This document shows positions 1 through 9,025 of a stretch of DNA of 64,000 nt, piece after piece. Below the pieces are notes generated by a model. That model was given only the letters and a program-made list of their open reading frames with translations. It was not told where the DNA came from and made no database searches. Origin of the DNA: Pseudomonas congelans (GTDB lineage: Bacteria > Pseudomonadota > Gammaproteobacteria > Pseudomonadales > Pseudomonadaceae); the NCBI RefSeq assembly GCF_900103225.1, contig NZ_FNJH01000004.1, positions 483,967 through 547,966 on the forward strand, read 5' to 3'. Position 1 is the stretch's first letter; every line of letters starts with the position of its first letter. Made by a program: the position numbers and the translations under genes.

Positions 1-1016
1 CAGGCGATGATCAGCCCTTCACGCTCGACCACGCTGAACTGCGTGATCTCGCGTTCCAGTACTTCGCGGGAACGACGCACCAGAATGCCCTGCTCTTCCA
101 GCGGCGTGATCAGGTCCATCAAACCGCCGACATCCTCGATGGCCGCTTCGCGTACCAGTTCGAACTGCTCCTGTGCGACCAGCGTGCCGCCACCGTCACG
201 GGTAAACAGCTCAGTCAGCAACGCGCCGTTCTCGGCATAGCTGACGATATGGCTGCGCGCCACGCCGCCACGGCAGGCCTCGGCCGCAGCGTCCAGCAGT
301 TCCGCCTGATAGTTGGCGCCCAGTCGCTGCAGGTGCGCGGGCACCTGTTGAGGACGCAGTTCGCGCACCAACCGGCCCTGCTCGTCCAGCAAGCCGGTTT
401 CGGCACCGAACAGCAGCAGTTTGTCGGCGGCCAGATCGATGGCCGCGCGGGTGGCGACGTCTTCACAGGCCAGGTTGAAAATCTCCCCGGTCGGTGAATA
501 ACCCAGGGGTGACAACAGCACGATATGACGCTCGTCCAGCAGGCGATTGATGCCCTTGCGGTCGACCCGACGCACTTCGCCAGTGTGCTGATAATCGACA
601 CCCTCAAGCACGCCGATAGGTCGTGCGGTTACCACATTGCCGCTGGTCACTCGCAACCGCGAGCCCTGCATGGGCGAGGCGGCCATGTCCATCGACAGAC
701 GCGCCTCGATCGAAATGCGCAGCTGACCCACGGCATCGATCACGCACTCCAGCGTTTCGGTATCGGTGATACGCATATCGCGATGAAAACGCGGGGTGAT
801 GCCGCGCTGGGCCAGACGGCTTTCAATTTGCGGGCGGGAACCGTGAACCAGCACCAGACGCACGCCCAGGCTGTGCAGCAGCACCAGGTCGTGGACGATA
901 TTGCCGAAATTGGGGTGCGCAACGCCGTCGCCGGGCAGCATGACGACGAAGGTGCAATCGCGGTGAGCATTGATGTACGGAGACGCGTGGCGAAGCCAGT
1001 TGACGTATTCGGGCAT
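1..1016 (-). CDS. argA: N-acetylglutamate synthase ArgA (3' end beyond window)
   Basis: Makes N-acetylglutamate from acetyl-CoA and glutamate, the first step of arginine synthesis in the cytoplasm. Reading leftwards from the ATG at 1014-1016 gives MPEYVNWLRHASPYINAHRD and about 338 residues before the window edge. The first part is an amino-acid-kinase-like fold (LVLVHGSRPQIESRLAQRG, then an LLSPLGYSPTGEIFN segment). The visible end, around EREITQFSVVEREGLIIA, is the beginning of the GNAT acetyltransferase domain. The family is about 430 residues, so roughly the last 95 are missing here. It lies 144 bases downstream of argE on the same strand. Certain as to family; the C-terminus is not visible. 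Confidence 0.93.
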   Translation of the reverse strand, partial: MPEYVNWLRHASPYINAHRDCTFVVMLPGDGVAHPNFGNIVHDLVLLHSLGVRLVLVHGSRPQIESRLAQRGITPRFHRDMRITDTETLECVIDAVGQLRISIEARLSMDMAASPMQGSRLRVTSGNVVTARPIGVLEGVDYQHTGEVRRVDRKGINRLLDERHIVLLSPLGYSPTGEIFNLACEDVATRAAIDLAADKLLLFGAETGLLDEQGRLVRELRPQQVPAHLQRLGANYQAELLDAAAEACRGGVARSHIVSYAENGALLTELFTRDGGGTLVAQEQFELVREAAIEDVGGLMDLITPLEEQGILVRRSREVLEREITQFSVVEREGLIIA

Positions 1017-1160
1017 GACAACAAGAGCCTGTAGAAAAAATGGACGAAGAAAAGAAGCACGCACAACGGTGTGGTGGTTATCGTCGGAACAGGCTTGGCA
1101 GCACGCGCAGTCTCCTTCTACTCAAGATACTTTCATTAGCAGACACGGGTTATGTCTGAC

Positions 1161-2309
1161 TCACTGGGGCGTCAGGCAGTAATGTTCGATCAATTGACGT
1201 AACAGACGCACTGTAGGGTCAAGACGTGACATTTCGAGGTATTCCCCCGGCTGATGCGCACAGGCGATGTCGCCCGGGCCGAGCACCAGTGTCTCGCAGC
1301 CGAGGCGCTGAAGATAAGGCGCTTCGGTGCCGAATGCTACTGCTGCGGCCGTATGACCGGTCAGACGTTCAGCGACACGCACAAGTTCAGCGTCAGCGAC
1401 CTGCTCGAAAGGCGCGCACTCGGGGAACAATGGCGCGTAGTCGATCTGTACCTGATGCAGCTCGGCCAGCGGCTGCAGCTTCTGCCGAATGGCCGAGCGC
1501 AGCATTTCCGGGTCCATGCCCGGCAGCGGACGCAGGTCGAATTCCAACGAGCACTGGCCACAAATCCGGTTCGGGTTGTCGCCGCCATGAATACAGCCCA
1601 GGTTCAGCGTCGGCTGCGGCACCGTGAATTGCGGGTTGCGGTACTTCGCCTGCCACTGCGTGCGCAGGCCCTTGAGTTCGCTGATGGCGTCGTGCATGGC
1701 TTCGAGTGCGCTGTGCCCAAGACTAGGGTCGGAGGAATGGCCGCTGCGCCCGAGAATGTCGATGCGCTCCATCATCACGCCCTTGTGCAGGCGGATCGGC
1801 TTGAGCCCGGTCGGCTCGCCGATAACAGCCGCACGACCTAGCGGGCGTCCGGCCTCGGCCAGTGCGCGGGCACCGGCCATCGAGCTTTCCTCGTCGCAGG
1901 TGGCGAGGATCAGCAGCGGCTGCTTGAACGGCTGGTCAACGAGACCACGCACCGCTTCGATGACCAGCGCAAAGAAGCCCTTCATGTCGCAACTGCCCAG
2001 CCCCACCCAGCGACCATCCACCTCGGTCAGCTTCAAGGGGTCGGTCTTCCACAGTGCCTCGTCGAACGGCACGGTATCGCTGTGCCCCGCCAGTACCAGA
2101 CCGCCCGGGCCTGTTCCGTAGGTCGCCAGCAGATTGAACTTGCCGGGGGACACTTGCTGGATATCGCAGACAAACCCCAGATCGCCGAGCCATCCGGCCA
2201 GCAGATCGATGACGGGACGGTTGCTCTGGTCCAGAGAAGGCTGAGTGCAGCTCACCGAGGGTGCGGCGATCAGGGCGGCGAACTGTTCTTTCATGGACGG
2301 CAACGGCAT
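1161..2309 (-). CDS. argE: acetylornithine deacetylase ArgE
   Basis: Zinc-dependent M20-family hydrolase that removes the acetyl group from N-acetylornithine to give ornithine. The 382-residue product shows the family signatures VLAGHSDTVPFD (metal-binding HxD near residue 80), WVGLGSCDMKGFFA and ILATCDEESSMAGA with the catalytic and metal-binding Glu pair, then a dimerisation domain. I chose the ATG at 2307-2309 (MPLPSMKEQF) because AGGAAG lies 6 bases upstream. The frame stays open 26 codons further but that part does not look like protein sequence. It is followed on the same strand by argA. P. syringae-type bacteria usually also have the ArgJ transacetylase route, so the exact contribution of this enzyme is inference. 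Confidence 0.93.
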   Translation of the reverse strand: MPLPSMKEQFAALIAAPSVSCTQPSLDQSNRPVIDLLAGWLGDLGFVCDIQQVSPGKFNLLATYGTGPGGLVLAGHSDTVPFDEALWKTDPLKLTEVDGRWVGLGSCDMKGFFALVIEAVRGLVDQPFKQPLLILATCDEESSMAGARALAEAGRPLGRAAVIGEPTGLKPIRLHKGVMMERIDILGRSGHSSDPSLGHSALEAMHDAISELKGLRTQWQAKYRNPQFTVPQPTLNLGCIHGGDNPNRICGQCSLEFDLRPLPGMDPEMLRSAIRQKLQPLAELHQVQIDYAPLFPECAPFEQVADAELVRVAERLTGHTAAAVAFGTEAPYLQRLGCETLVLGPGDIACAHQPGEYLEMSRLDPTVRLLRQLIEHYCLTPQ

Positions 2310-2472
2310 GGACGCTTCCTGTAATCGAGACGGAACACGGCCCATCATAGGGCCATAGCAACCCAGGAATAAACCGTTTCGGGCCATGTCCTGTACACTG
2401 ACGGCCTCAGCAGTCGTTCAATCATGGGCTGCGCTCCCGTTTATCCGTATCAGCGTTTGGATTCCCCCGGCC

Positions 2473-3840
2473 ATGCAAAAAGAAACTGAAATCAAACTCC
2501 GCGTCAGCCGCGAGACCCTCGCTGCACTGCGTGAACACCCGTTGCTCAAGAAGCGCAACAAGAGTGGCTGGGAGCGCCTTGAACTGTCGAACCAGTATTT
2601 CGATACCCCCGAAGGCGAGCTGGCGCAGGCCAAAGTCGCCCTGCGCATCCGTCGCGACGGCGATCAGATCATCCAGACCATGAAGACGCGCGGGCAAAGC
2701 GTGGCCGGCCTGTCCGAGCGCAATGAGTACAACTGGGACCTGAGCAAGGCCAAGCTGGACCTGAAGAAGCTCGACGGCGATTGCTGGCCCGAGCAACTGG
2801 CCGATCTGGACAAGAAAACCATCAAGCCGCTGTTCACCACCGATTTCGTGCGTGAGAAAGCCGAGATTGCCTGGGGCCGTGGCAAGGCCAAAGTGGTGAT
2901 CGAAGCCGCACTGGACCTGGGCCAGGTGGTGGCAGGCAAGCAGAAGGAAGAGATCTGCGAGCTGGAACTCGAGTTGCGTGAAGGCGAGCCTGCCGCGCTG
3001 CTGGAACTGGCCGCCGAACTGGCTGCAACGCTGCCGCTGATGCCATGCGATATCAGCAAGGCCGAACGCGGCTACCGCCTGCTCGATGCCAGCAGCTACT
3101 CGCTGAGCCTGCATGCGCCCGCCCTGAATGCTGAAACGCCGCTGGACGACGCTTATTCCGCGCTGGCCTGGCATCTGCTGGGCAGCAGTCAGCGCCTGGC
3201 CGAACAATACCGTTTCAACGGCCACTGGCGTCTGCTGCAGGACTGGGTCGAGATGCTCGCCGAACTGCGTGCTCTGACCAGCAGCCTCGGCCAGGCCGCG
3301 CCACGCACCTCGACCGCACAACTGCGTACTGCGCTGGACGCCTTGCTGGAAGACTGGCGGCCGCTGGTTCAGGCCGGGCAGGATGATGCCGATGTACGCG
3401 GTGCCGCCCACGAGCAATTCCTGGAGGAATTGCAGGACACGCGCTGGGGCGAGTTCTCGCTGAATACCTCACGCTGGTTGCTGGGCCGCAGCTGGACCAC
3501 CGAACGCAACACCCGCGGCAATCGTCAAGGCGCCGCGCTGTTGAGCAGCTGGCTGCCACGCCTGCTGGGCGAAGAAGCCACGTCCCTGCAATTGAGCCGT
3601 TATCAGCAGCAGCCGGAAGACCTGGCCGAGCAACTGCCACGCATCGAGCGCATTCAGTCCTGGCTGCACTGGGCACGCGGCGCGCTGGACCTGCCGGAGC
3701 TGGACCGTCTGTACGGCGAACTGCGCAAGCTCGAAGAACTGGCGCATCTGGACATCAGCGACGAAGTCCTCGATGCCCGTGTGCAACAGGCAATCACCGT
3801 CTTCCAGAGCCGCGCCTGGAAAACCCTGCTGCGCTTGTAA
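2473..3840 (+). CDS. CYTH-CHAD inorganic triphosphatase (YgiF-like)
   Basis: Starts MQKETEIKLRVSRETL. The ExExK signature (ETEIKL, residues 4-9) is the hallmark of the CYTH tunnel fold that hydrolyses triphosphate. The CYTH domain covers roughly residues 1-200, with basic and acidic tunnel residues such as KVALRIRRDGD and ELELELREGE. Residues ~215-455 form a helical CHAD domain, thought to bind polyphosphate. The length of 455 matches the YgiF-type fusion (about 430-460). The start was set at the ATG 2473 because the homologous N-terminus begins there, although an upstream in-frame start exists at 2386. It is divergent from argE. The physiological substrate in Pseudomonas is inferred from E. 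coli YgiF. Confidence 0.85.
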   Translation: MQKETEIKLRVSRETLAALREHPLLKKRNKSGWERLELSNQYFDTPEGELAQAKVALRIRRDGDQIIQTMKTRGQSVAGLSERNEYNWDLSKAKLDLKKLDGDCWPEQLADLDKKTIKPLFTTDFVREKAEIAWGRGKAKVVIEAALDLGQVVAGKQKEEICELELELREGEPAALLELAAELAATLPLMPCDISKAERGYRLLDASSYSLSLHAPALNAETPLDDAYSALAWHLLGSSQRLAEQYRFNGHWRLLQDWVEMLAELRALTSSLGQAAPRTSTAQLRTALDALLEDWRPLVQAGQDDADVRGAAHEQFLEELQDTRWGEFSLNTSRWLLGRSWTTERNTRGNRQGAALLSSWLPRLLGEEATSLQLSRYQQQPEDLAEQLPRIERIQSWLHWARGALDLPELDRLYGELRKLEELAHLDISDEVLDARVQQAITVFQSRAWKTLLRL

Positions 3841-3875
3841 GCCTGGATTCCTGTTTCCATGCTCTGGCGCAAGTT

Positions 3876-4008
3876 ATCGTTCCAACGCTCCAGCGTGGGA
3901 ACGCCGTTCTGGACGCTCCGCGTCCGATCTTGAACATGCGGCGCGGCGCAAGTTTGTGACGCAGAGCGTCACGAACTGCATGCCAATGCGGAGCATTGGC
4001 ACGATAGT
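3876..4008. repeat. multi-palindrome intergenic repeat, copy 1
   Basis: About 130 bases of consecutive imperfect palindromes: a CCAACGCTCCAGCGTGGG block, a GGACGCTCCGCGTCC block, a GTGACGCAGAGCGTCAC block and a closing TGCCAATGCGGAGCATTGGCA block before ACGATAG. The outer ends are themselves inverted copies (ATCGTTCC at the start, GGCACGAT at the end). The same modules recur at 4042, 26609, 31311 and 37627 in this window. It lies between the convergent CYTH gene and the lrp-type gene. Confidence 0.75.
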
Positions 4009-4041
4009 CATCGAAGACGAAACTGGCTGACCGTCGCGACT

Positions 4042-4122
4042 CTCGTTCCCACGCTCCAGCGTGGGAACGCCGTTCTGGACGCTCTGCGTCCGATCTTGAA
4101 CATGCGGCGCGGCACGATAGTC
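4042..4122. repeat. multi-palindrome intergenic repeat, copy 2 (partial)
   Basis: A second, shorter copy beginning CGTTCCCACGCTCCAGCG, 166 bases after the first. It carries the CCACGCTCCAGCGTGG and GGACGCTCTGCGTCC modules and the TCTTGAACATGCGGCGCGGC connector that follows them in copy 1, then jumps directly to CACGATAG. The two inner modules of the full element are missing. Between the two copies (4009-4041) I see no gene. Confidence 0.72.
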
Positions 4123-4134
4123 AAAAGCGCACGC

Positions 4135-4614
4135 TCAGCCTCCCTGGCGCAGCAGCGGCAGGCTGGTGGTGGATTTGATCTCTGAGAGGGCCACTGTCGA
4201 GTTCACTTCCTGAATGCCGGGCACCAGCGACAGTTTTTCGAAGAAGAACCGCTCATATGCCTCGATATCCGGGGTCACGATGCGCAGCAGAAAATCCACC
4301 GACCCCATCAGCACATAGCACTCCAGCACCTCCGGGAAGCCACGAATCGCGTCAGTGAACTCGGTGAAGTTGGAGCGTCCGTGGGCGTTGAGTTTTACCT
4401 CCGCGAATATCTGCGTGTTCAGACCGATTTTCTTGCGGTCCAGCAACGCCACCTGACGGCGAATCACCCCTTCATCCTTGAGCCGCTGAATGCGGCGCCA
4501 GCAGGGTGATTGCGAAAGGCCGACCTGCTCGGCGATCTGCGCACTGGAAAGCGAAGCGTCTTCCTGGAGCAGCGCCAGAATCCTGCGATCGTAATTATCC
4601 AGCTCGATTTGCAT
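4135..4614 (-). CDS. Lrp/AsnC-family transcriptional regulator
   Basis: 159 residues. N-terminal winged helix-turn-helix of the AsnC type (DNYDRRILALLQEDASLS, then AQIAEQVGLSQSPCWRRIQR, residues ~7-46), followed by the RAM/ACT-like effector-binding half (ECYVLMGSVDFLLRIVTPD). Such proteins form octamers and respond to amino acids. Which amino acid and which genes it controls cannot be read from the sequence. The gene faces away from the small gene at 4740, so that gene or lrp itself is the natural first target to suspect. It is distinct from the dadR regulator at 19604. Confidence 0.88.
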   Translation of the reverse strand: MQIELDNYDRRILALLQEDASLSSAQIAEQVGLSQSPCWRRIQRLKDEGVIRRQVALLDRKKIGLNTQIFAEVKLNAHGRSNFTEFTDAIRGFPEVLECYVLMGSVDFLLRIVTPDIEAYERFFFEKLSLVPGIQEVNSTVALSEIKSTTSLPLLRQGG

Positions 4615-4739
4615 AATTAATTTTCCGAAATAGCCTATCGCGCATTAACAAGTCTTACAAAGACTAATTCACCCAATGATGGACCAGAAATTTCTTTTCA
4701 GGCATGCAAAGATTTCCAGCATCCTTCTGGAGTATCAGC

Positions 4740-5087
4740 ATGCCCAATCTCGAAGCCGTCACCACCCCTTCGCAGCGCCCGGACAGCTGGTCGTCCAGCA
4801 ATGCACAGTGCTGCGCACGCTACCGTGTCTGCGCCGAAGCCGAGCCTGCCTTGCTCTGTCAGGTGTTGAACCTGTTTGCCATGCAGTACCTGACTCCCGA
4901 CCAATTGAGTGCTGTGCAACAAGAGAACCTGCTGCTCATCGACCTTCAGGTTTCCAGATTGAGCTGGCACCGGGCACAGGTGATTGGTGAAAAAATGCGC
5001 AACCTGATCGACGTCTGCTCGGTGGAGGTCGAGCAGGTCGACGCCTGCAATACCGTGCAATCCCGAGTCGCCCTGGCAACGGGCTGA
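4740..5087 (+). CDS. small conserved hypothetical protein (possibly ACT-like)
   Basis: 115 residues starting MPNLEAVTTPSQRPDSWSSS at ATG 4740. No signal peptide or membrane segment. The middle contains three cysteines close together (NAQCCARYRVC). The second half (LIDLQVSRLSWHRAQVIGEK) alternates beta-strand-like and helical stretches in the way small ACT or RAM domains do, but this is only an impression. It is divergent from the Lrp-type regulator, with 125 bases between the two starts. The function is unknown to me, and I call it coding because of its codon composition and sensible start. Confidence 0.55.
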   Translation: MPNLEAVTTPSQRPDSWSSSNAQCCARYRVCAEAEPALLCQVLNLFAMQYLTPDQLSAVQQENLLLIDLQVSRLSWHRAQVIGEKMRNLIDVCSVEVEQVDACNTVQSRVALATG

Positions 5088-5197
5088 ATCAATTCGCCTG
5101 CTCCGGCAATTCCCGGTCGCATAGAACGAGCAACGCTGTCACGCTTGGCGTCTACTCTTGTTCATCGTCCAATGACGAATTGCCTCAAGGAGCGCAC

Positions 5198-6982
5198 ATG
5201 GCAGCCCTGGCCCCCTCTTCACAGGATCGCTGGCTTGATCTGAACGATGTGTTGCGTGATCTGGTTGCCGAAGGCTATCTCGGCCAGGACGACGCGGAAA
5301 CGGCACTCACCCAACGTCGCAGTGCGGTGAACATCCAGCTGCACCCCATCGAGTTTCTCGCTGCGCTGCAGTTTGACGACCTCAAACGGCCGGGCAAGAA
5401 GCTGGACGTGGAAACCCTGGCGGCCTGGCTGGCCAAAGCCTGTGGCCAGCCTTACATGCGTATCGATCCGCTGAAGATCAACGTCGCGGCGGTCACGCCA
5501 CTGATGTCCTACGCCTTTGCCCAGCGCCACAAGATTCTGGCCGTGGCGGTCGATCGCGAATCGGTGACCATCGCCAGCGCGCAGCCCTATGTGCGCTCAT
5601 GGGAAGCCGACCTGGCGCATGTGCTCAAGCTGCAGATCAAACGTGTGGTCGCCAACCCGACAGACATCCAGCGCATGGCGATGGAGTTTTTCAGGCTGGC
5701 CAAGTCGGTCAGCGGGGCCAGCGCCTCTGAACAGAAAATGAGCAACATGGGCAACTTCGAACAGTTGCTCAAGCTCGGTGCCAGCGATCAGGAACCTGAC
5801 GCCAACGACGCGCACATCGTCAATATCGTCGACTGGCTGTTCCAGTACGCCTTCCAGCAACGCGCCAGCGATATTCACATCGAACCGCGCCGCGAACAGG
5901 GCACCGTGCGCTTTCGCATCGACGGGGTACTGCACAACGTTTACCAGTTTCCGGCGCAGGTGATCATGGCGATTGTCAGCCGCCTGAAGAGCCTTGGGCG
6001 GATGAACGTCGCCGAAAAACGCAAACCGCAGGACGGGCGGGTCAAGACCACCACGCCTGAAAATCGCGAAGTGGAGTTGCGCCTGTCGACCCTGCCGACC
6101 GCGTTCGGCGAAAAAATGGTCATGCGGATCTTCGACCCCGAGGTATTGCTCAAGGATTTCGACCAACTGGGCTTTTCCAGTGACGACCTGCGGCGCTGGC
6201 AGGAAATGACCCGCCAGCCCAACGGCATCATTCTGGTCACCGGCCCGACCGGTTCGGGCAAGACCACTACGCTGTACACCACCCTGAAAAAGCTGGCGAC
6301 CTCCGAGGTCAACCTGTGCACCATCGAAGACCCCATCGAGATGGTCGAGCCGGCCTTCAACCAGATGCAGGTGCAGCACAACATCGAACTGAGCTTTGCC
6401 GCCGGCGTGCGTGCGCTGATGCGACAGGACCCGGACATCATCATGATCGGCGAGATTCGCGACTTGGAGACGGCCGAAATGGCGATCCAGGCGGCGCTCA
6501 CCGGTCACCTGGTGCTGTCGACGCTGCACACCAACGATGCGCCCAGCGCCATCAGCCGGATGCTCGAACTGGGTGTACCGCATTACCTGCTCAAGGCGAC
6601 CATTCTCGGGGTCATGGCCCAGCGTCTGGTGCGCACCCTTTGCCCACATTGCAAGGCGCCCATCAACCTCAACGAGACCGACTGGCAAACCCTGACGCGC
6701 CCCTGGCAGGCACCGGTGCCACCCGGCGCGCATCAGGCGGTCGGCTGTGTGGAATGCCGTGATACAGGCTACCGGGGCCGGGCGGGTGTCTACGAGATCA
6801 TGGTCATGTCCGACAACATCAAGGCATTGATCTCGGCCGACCTGGACCTGAACGCCATGCGTCGTCAGGCCTTCAAGGAAGGGATGCGCAGCCTGCGTCT
6901 GTCCGGCGCGCAGAAAGTCTCGGCAGGCCTGACTACACTTGAAGAAGTGCTGCGGGTGACACCGCAGAGCGAACAACGCTGA
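5198..6982 (+). CDS. GspE/PilB-type secretion ATPase, isolated
   Basis: 594-residue cytoplasmic hexameric ATPase of the type II secretion/type IV pilus family. Residues ~15-150 form an MshEN-like N-terminal domain. The Walker A motif GPTGSGKTT is at ~349-357, the Walker B/Asp-box segment DPDIIMIGEIRD at ~411-422, followed by a LSTLHTNDAPSA segment. A zinc-binding tetracysteine (C482/C485 and C517/C520) is typical of GspE and PilB. I chose the ATG at 5198 because AAGGAG lies 5 bases upstream. An in-frame TTG 18 bases earlier lacks this. No pseudopilin, GspF/PilC or secretin gene is nearby, so its partners must be encoded elsewhere. Confidence 0.88.
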   Translation: MAALAPSSQDRWLDLNDVLRDLVAEGYLGQDDAETALTQRRSAVNIQLHPIEFLAALQFDDLKRPGKKLDVETLAAWLAKACGQPYMRIDPLKINVAAVTPLMSYAFAQRHKILAVAVDRESVTIASAQPYVRSWEADLAHVLKLQIKRVVANPTDIQRMAMEFFRLAKSVSGASASEQKMSNMGNFEQLLKLGASDQEPDANDAHIVNIVDWLFQYAFQQRASDIHIEPRREQGTVRFRIDGVLHNVYQFPAQVIMAIVSRLKSLGRMNVAEKRKPQDGRVKTTTPENREVELRLSTLPTAFGEKMVMRIFDPEVLLKDFDQLGFSSDDLRRWQEMTRQPNGIILVTGPTGSGKTTTLYTTLKKLATSEVNLCTIEDPIEMVEPAFNQMQVQHNIELSFAAGVRALMRQDPDIIMIGEIRDLETAEMAIQAALTGHLVLSTLHTNDAPSAISRMLELGVPHYLLKATILGVMAQRLVRTLCPHCKAPINLNETDWQTLTRPWQAPVPPGAHQAVGCVECRDTGYRGRAGVYEIMVMSDNIKALISADLDLNAMRRQAFKEGMRSLRLSGAQKVSAGLTTLEEVLRVTPQSEQR

Positions 6983-7123
6983 TCAGGGTCGAGAACGTTG
7001 TTCCAGAAGGCCGCGCAGCATGGCCAGCCAGCTAAAGTGAACTATGCGGTACACCTTGATTGAACTAGTTCATGCCTTTGGCTATCCAACCCCTCAGAAC
7101 AACCACAGCTGGAGTAACTCATC

Positions 7124-7444
7124 ATGCGTCTCAAGTTTGCTGTCGCCACCGTAGCCTTGCTTTCCATCCCAATGGGTTCAGCGATGGCTGACACCTTCTG
7201 GCGTAATGTGCTGTCGTCCGGTGCAACCACCGGCTCGACTTATCTGACCTTCAAGGATCACAAACTGATCGTGGCCGCCCAGGACGACGCAGGCAGCTTC
7301 GTCGCCAGCGACGGTGGCATTCGCGGTCCGTTCCTGGAAGCGGCCATCGAGCAAGTGCGCAAAGACAATCCCGGCCTGAAAGCCACCGACATGGAACTGG
7401 CCAACGCGATCCTGGATAAAAACCTCGTCGCTGAAAACCAGTAA
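7124..7444 (+). CDS. exported DUF2388-family protein
   Basis: 106 residues with a clean signal peptide (hydrophobic core FAVATVALLSIPMGSA, cleavage after AMA near residue 22). The mature part starts DTFWRNVLSSGATTGSTYLT and ends in a helical GLKATDMELANAILDK segment. This is the pattern of the small Pseudomonas DUF2388 family, which is often found in several copies per genome. The function is not established. GGAG lies 9 bases before the ATG. The gene ends at a strong terminator shared with gcvH. Confidence 0.8.
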   Translation: MRLKFAVATVALLSIPMGSAMADTFWRNVLSSGATTGSTYLTFKDHKLIVAAQDDAGSFVASDGGIRGPFLEAAIEQVRKDNPGLKATDMELANAILDKNLVAENQ

Positions 7445-7468
7445 GCCTTGCCGGTTAGCTTCGCGCAC

Positions 7469-7498
7469 AAAAATGCCGCTCAATGAGCGGCATTTTTT
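7469..7498. terminator. bidirectional rho-independent terminator
   Basis: AAAAATGCCGCTC-AAT-GAGCGGCATTTTTTT is a perfect stem flanked by an A-run on one side and a T-run on the other. It can therefore end transcription of the DUF2388 gene from the left and gcvH from the right. Confidence 0.9.
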
Positions 7499-7512
7499 TG
7501 AGCGGCAATCGG

Positions 7513-7899
7513 TTATTCGCCGATGGCGCTCTTGTAACCCGCTGCATCCAGCAGCTTGGCCAGATCGCCGTTGGCGTCGCTTGGCTTGAGCTTGAAGATC
7601 CAGGCGCTGTACGGTTCGCTGTTGAGCGACTCGGGGGCATCGCCCAGCGCTGTGTTGACTTCGATGACCTCGCCCGCGACCGGCGAGTAGATATCCGAAG
7701 CGGCCTTGACCGACTCGACGACACCGGCGGTGTCAGCGGCAGCGAACACTTTGCCGATTTCCGGCAGTTCGACGAAGACCACATCGCCCAGTGCTTCCTG
7801 TGCATGGTCCGAGATGCCGACGGTCACGGTGCCGTCTGACTCCAGACGTGCCCATTCATGACTTTCGGCGAAACGCAGCTCGGCGGGAATATTGCTCAT
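7513..7899 (-). CDS. gcvH: glycine cleavage system H protein
   Basis: 128-residue lipoyl carrier that shuttles the aminomethyl group between the P, T and L proteins during glycine breakdown. The lipoylation site is Lys65 in ESVKAASDIYSPVAG, the exact family context. The N-terminus MSNIPAELRFAESHEW is canonical. It lies 43 bases downstream of gcvT on the same strand, so the two are probably co-transcribed. gcvP is not within the window. Confidence 0.96.
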   Translation of the reverse strand: MSNIPAELRFAESHEWARLESDGTVTVGISDHAQEALGDVVFVELPEIGKVFAAADTAGVVESVKAASDIYSPVAGEVIEVNTALGDAPESLNSEPYSAWIFKLKPSDANGDLAKLLDAAGYKSAIGE

Positions 7900-7942
7900 T
7901 TAGTCATCCTCAACATCGGGTCAGCGGAAAACCCGCCATAGG

Positions 7943-9025
7943 TTAGATCAAGGTTTTGCCATGGCGCACGAACGCAGGCTGCACCACCCGCACCGGATAC
8001 CATTTGCCGCGGATTTCCACCTCGGCCCGGTCAGCGGTCGCCATCGGAACGCGAGCCAGTGCAATGGCTTTGCTCAACGTAGGAGAGAAACTACCACTGG
8101 TGATCTCTCCTTCGCCAATTTCTGCGACACGTACCACCTGATGCGCCCGCAAGACACCGCGCTCTTCGAGCACCAGTCCCACGAGTTTGAAGGCAGTTCC
8201 CTCAGCCCGCTCGCTCTCCAGCGCCTTGCGACCGACAAAATCACGGTCGGCAGGCTCCCAGGCGATGCTCCAGGCCATATTCGAAGCCAAGGGCGAAACA
8301 TGCTCACCGATGTCCTGGCCATACAGGTTCATGCCGGCCTCAAGACGCAGCGTGTCGCGAGCGCCCAGGCCGATCGGCGAAATACCCGCGCCGACCAATT
8401 CATTGAAAAAGCTTTGCGCCTCTTCGGCAGGCAGCATGATCTCCAGGCCATCCTCGCCGGTATAGCCGGTGCGCGCGATAAACCAGTCGCCATCATCAAG
8501 CCCTTCGAACGGCTTGAGCTGGTGAATCAGTTCGGCGCGGGCGCTTGAAACCAGCTCGGCAATACGGGCTCTGGCCTTGGGGCCTTGAATGGCGAGCATT
8601 GCCATTTCACTGCGCTCGACCAGTTGCACGTCGAAGTCGCCCAGTTGCGCCTGCATCCAGGCAAGATCCTTGACGCCGGTCGCCGCATTGACGACCAGCC
8701 GATAACCTTCAGGCGTGAGGTAGACGATCATGTCATCGATCACCCCGCCGCTCTCGTCGAGCATGGCGCTGTACAAGGCACGACCGGGAGTTTTGAGCTT
8801 GTCTACATCATTGGCCAGCAGACGACGCAGCCAGACCCGGGCCTGACGGCCGAGCACATCGATCACGTTCATGTGCGAGACGTCGAAGACCCCACAGTCG
8901 CGGCGCACCTGATGGTGTTCCTCGACCTGCGATCCGTAATGCAACGGCATGTCCCAGCCACCAAAATCGACCATTTTCGCGCCAAGGGCGAGGTGCAGGT
9001 CGAACAGGGGGGTACGCTGTCCCAT
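7943..9025 (-). CDS. gcvT: glycine cleavage system T protein (aminomethyltransferase)
   Basis: 360-residue tetrahydrofolate-dependent aminomethyltransferase. Family landmarks are FDLHLALGAKMVDFGGWDMP at the start, GVFDVSHMNVIDV, and later RTGYTGEDGLEIMLP and GLGARDTLRLEAGMNLYGQD (the folate-binding region). I placed the start at the ATG 9023-9025 because AAGGAGA sits 6 bases upstream. The frame is open 51 codons further but that part is not conserved-looking. I looked for a glycine riboswitch in the 153-base leader and did not see one. The operon is gcvT-gcvH. Confidence 0.95.
   Translation of the reverse strand: MGQRTPLFDLHLALGAKMVDFGGWDMPLHYGSQVEEHHQVRRDCGVFDVSHMNVIDVLGRQARVWLRRLLANDVDKLKTPGRALYSAMLDESGGVIDDMIVYLTPEGYRLVVNAATGVKDLAWMQAQLGDFDVQLVERSEMAMLAIQGPKARARIAELVSSARAELIHQLKPFEGLDDGDWFIARTGYTGEDGLEIMLPAEEAQSFFNELVGAGISPIGLGARDTLRLEAGMNLYGQDIGEHVSPLASNMAWSIAWEPADRDFVGRKALESERAEGTAFKLVGLVLEERGVLRAHQVVRVAEIGEGEITSGSFSPTLSKAIALARVPMATADRAEVEIRGKWYPVRVVQPAFVRHGKTLI

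Noticed and set aside
5597..6976. 459-codon open frame on the minus strand opposite the GspE-like ATPase
   Set aside because: The plus strand encodes a full set of ATPase motifs; the antisense frame is rich in His, Arg and Gln and resembles no protein. It is a by-product of high GC.
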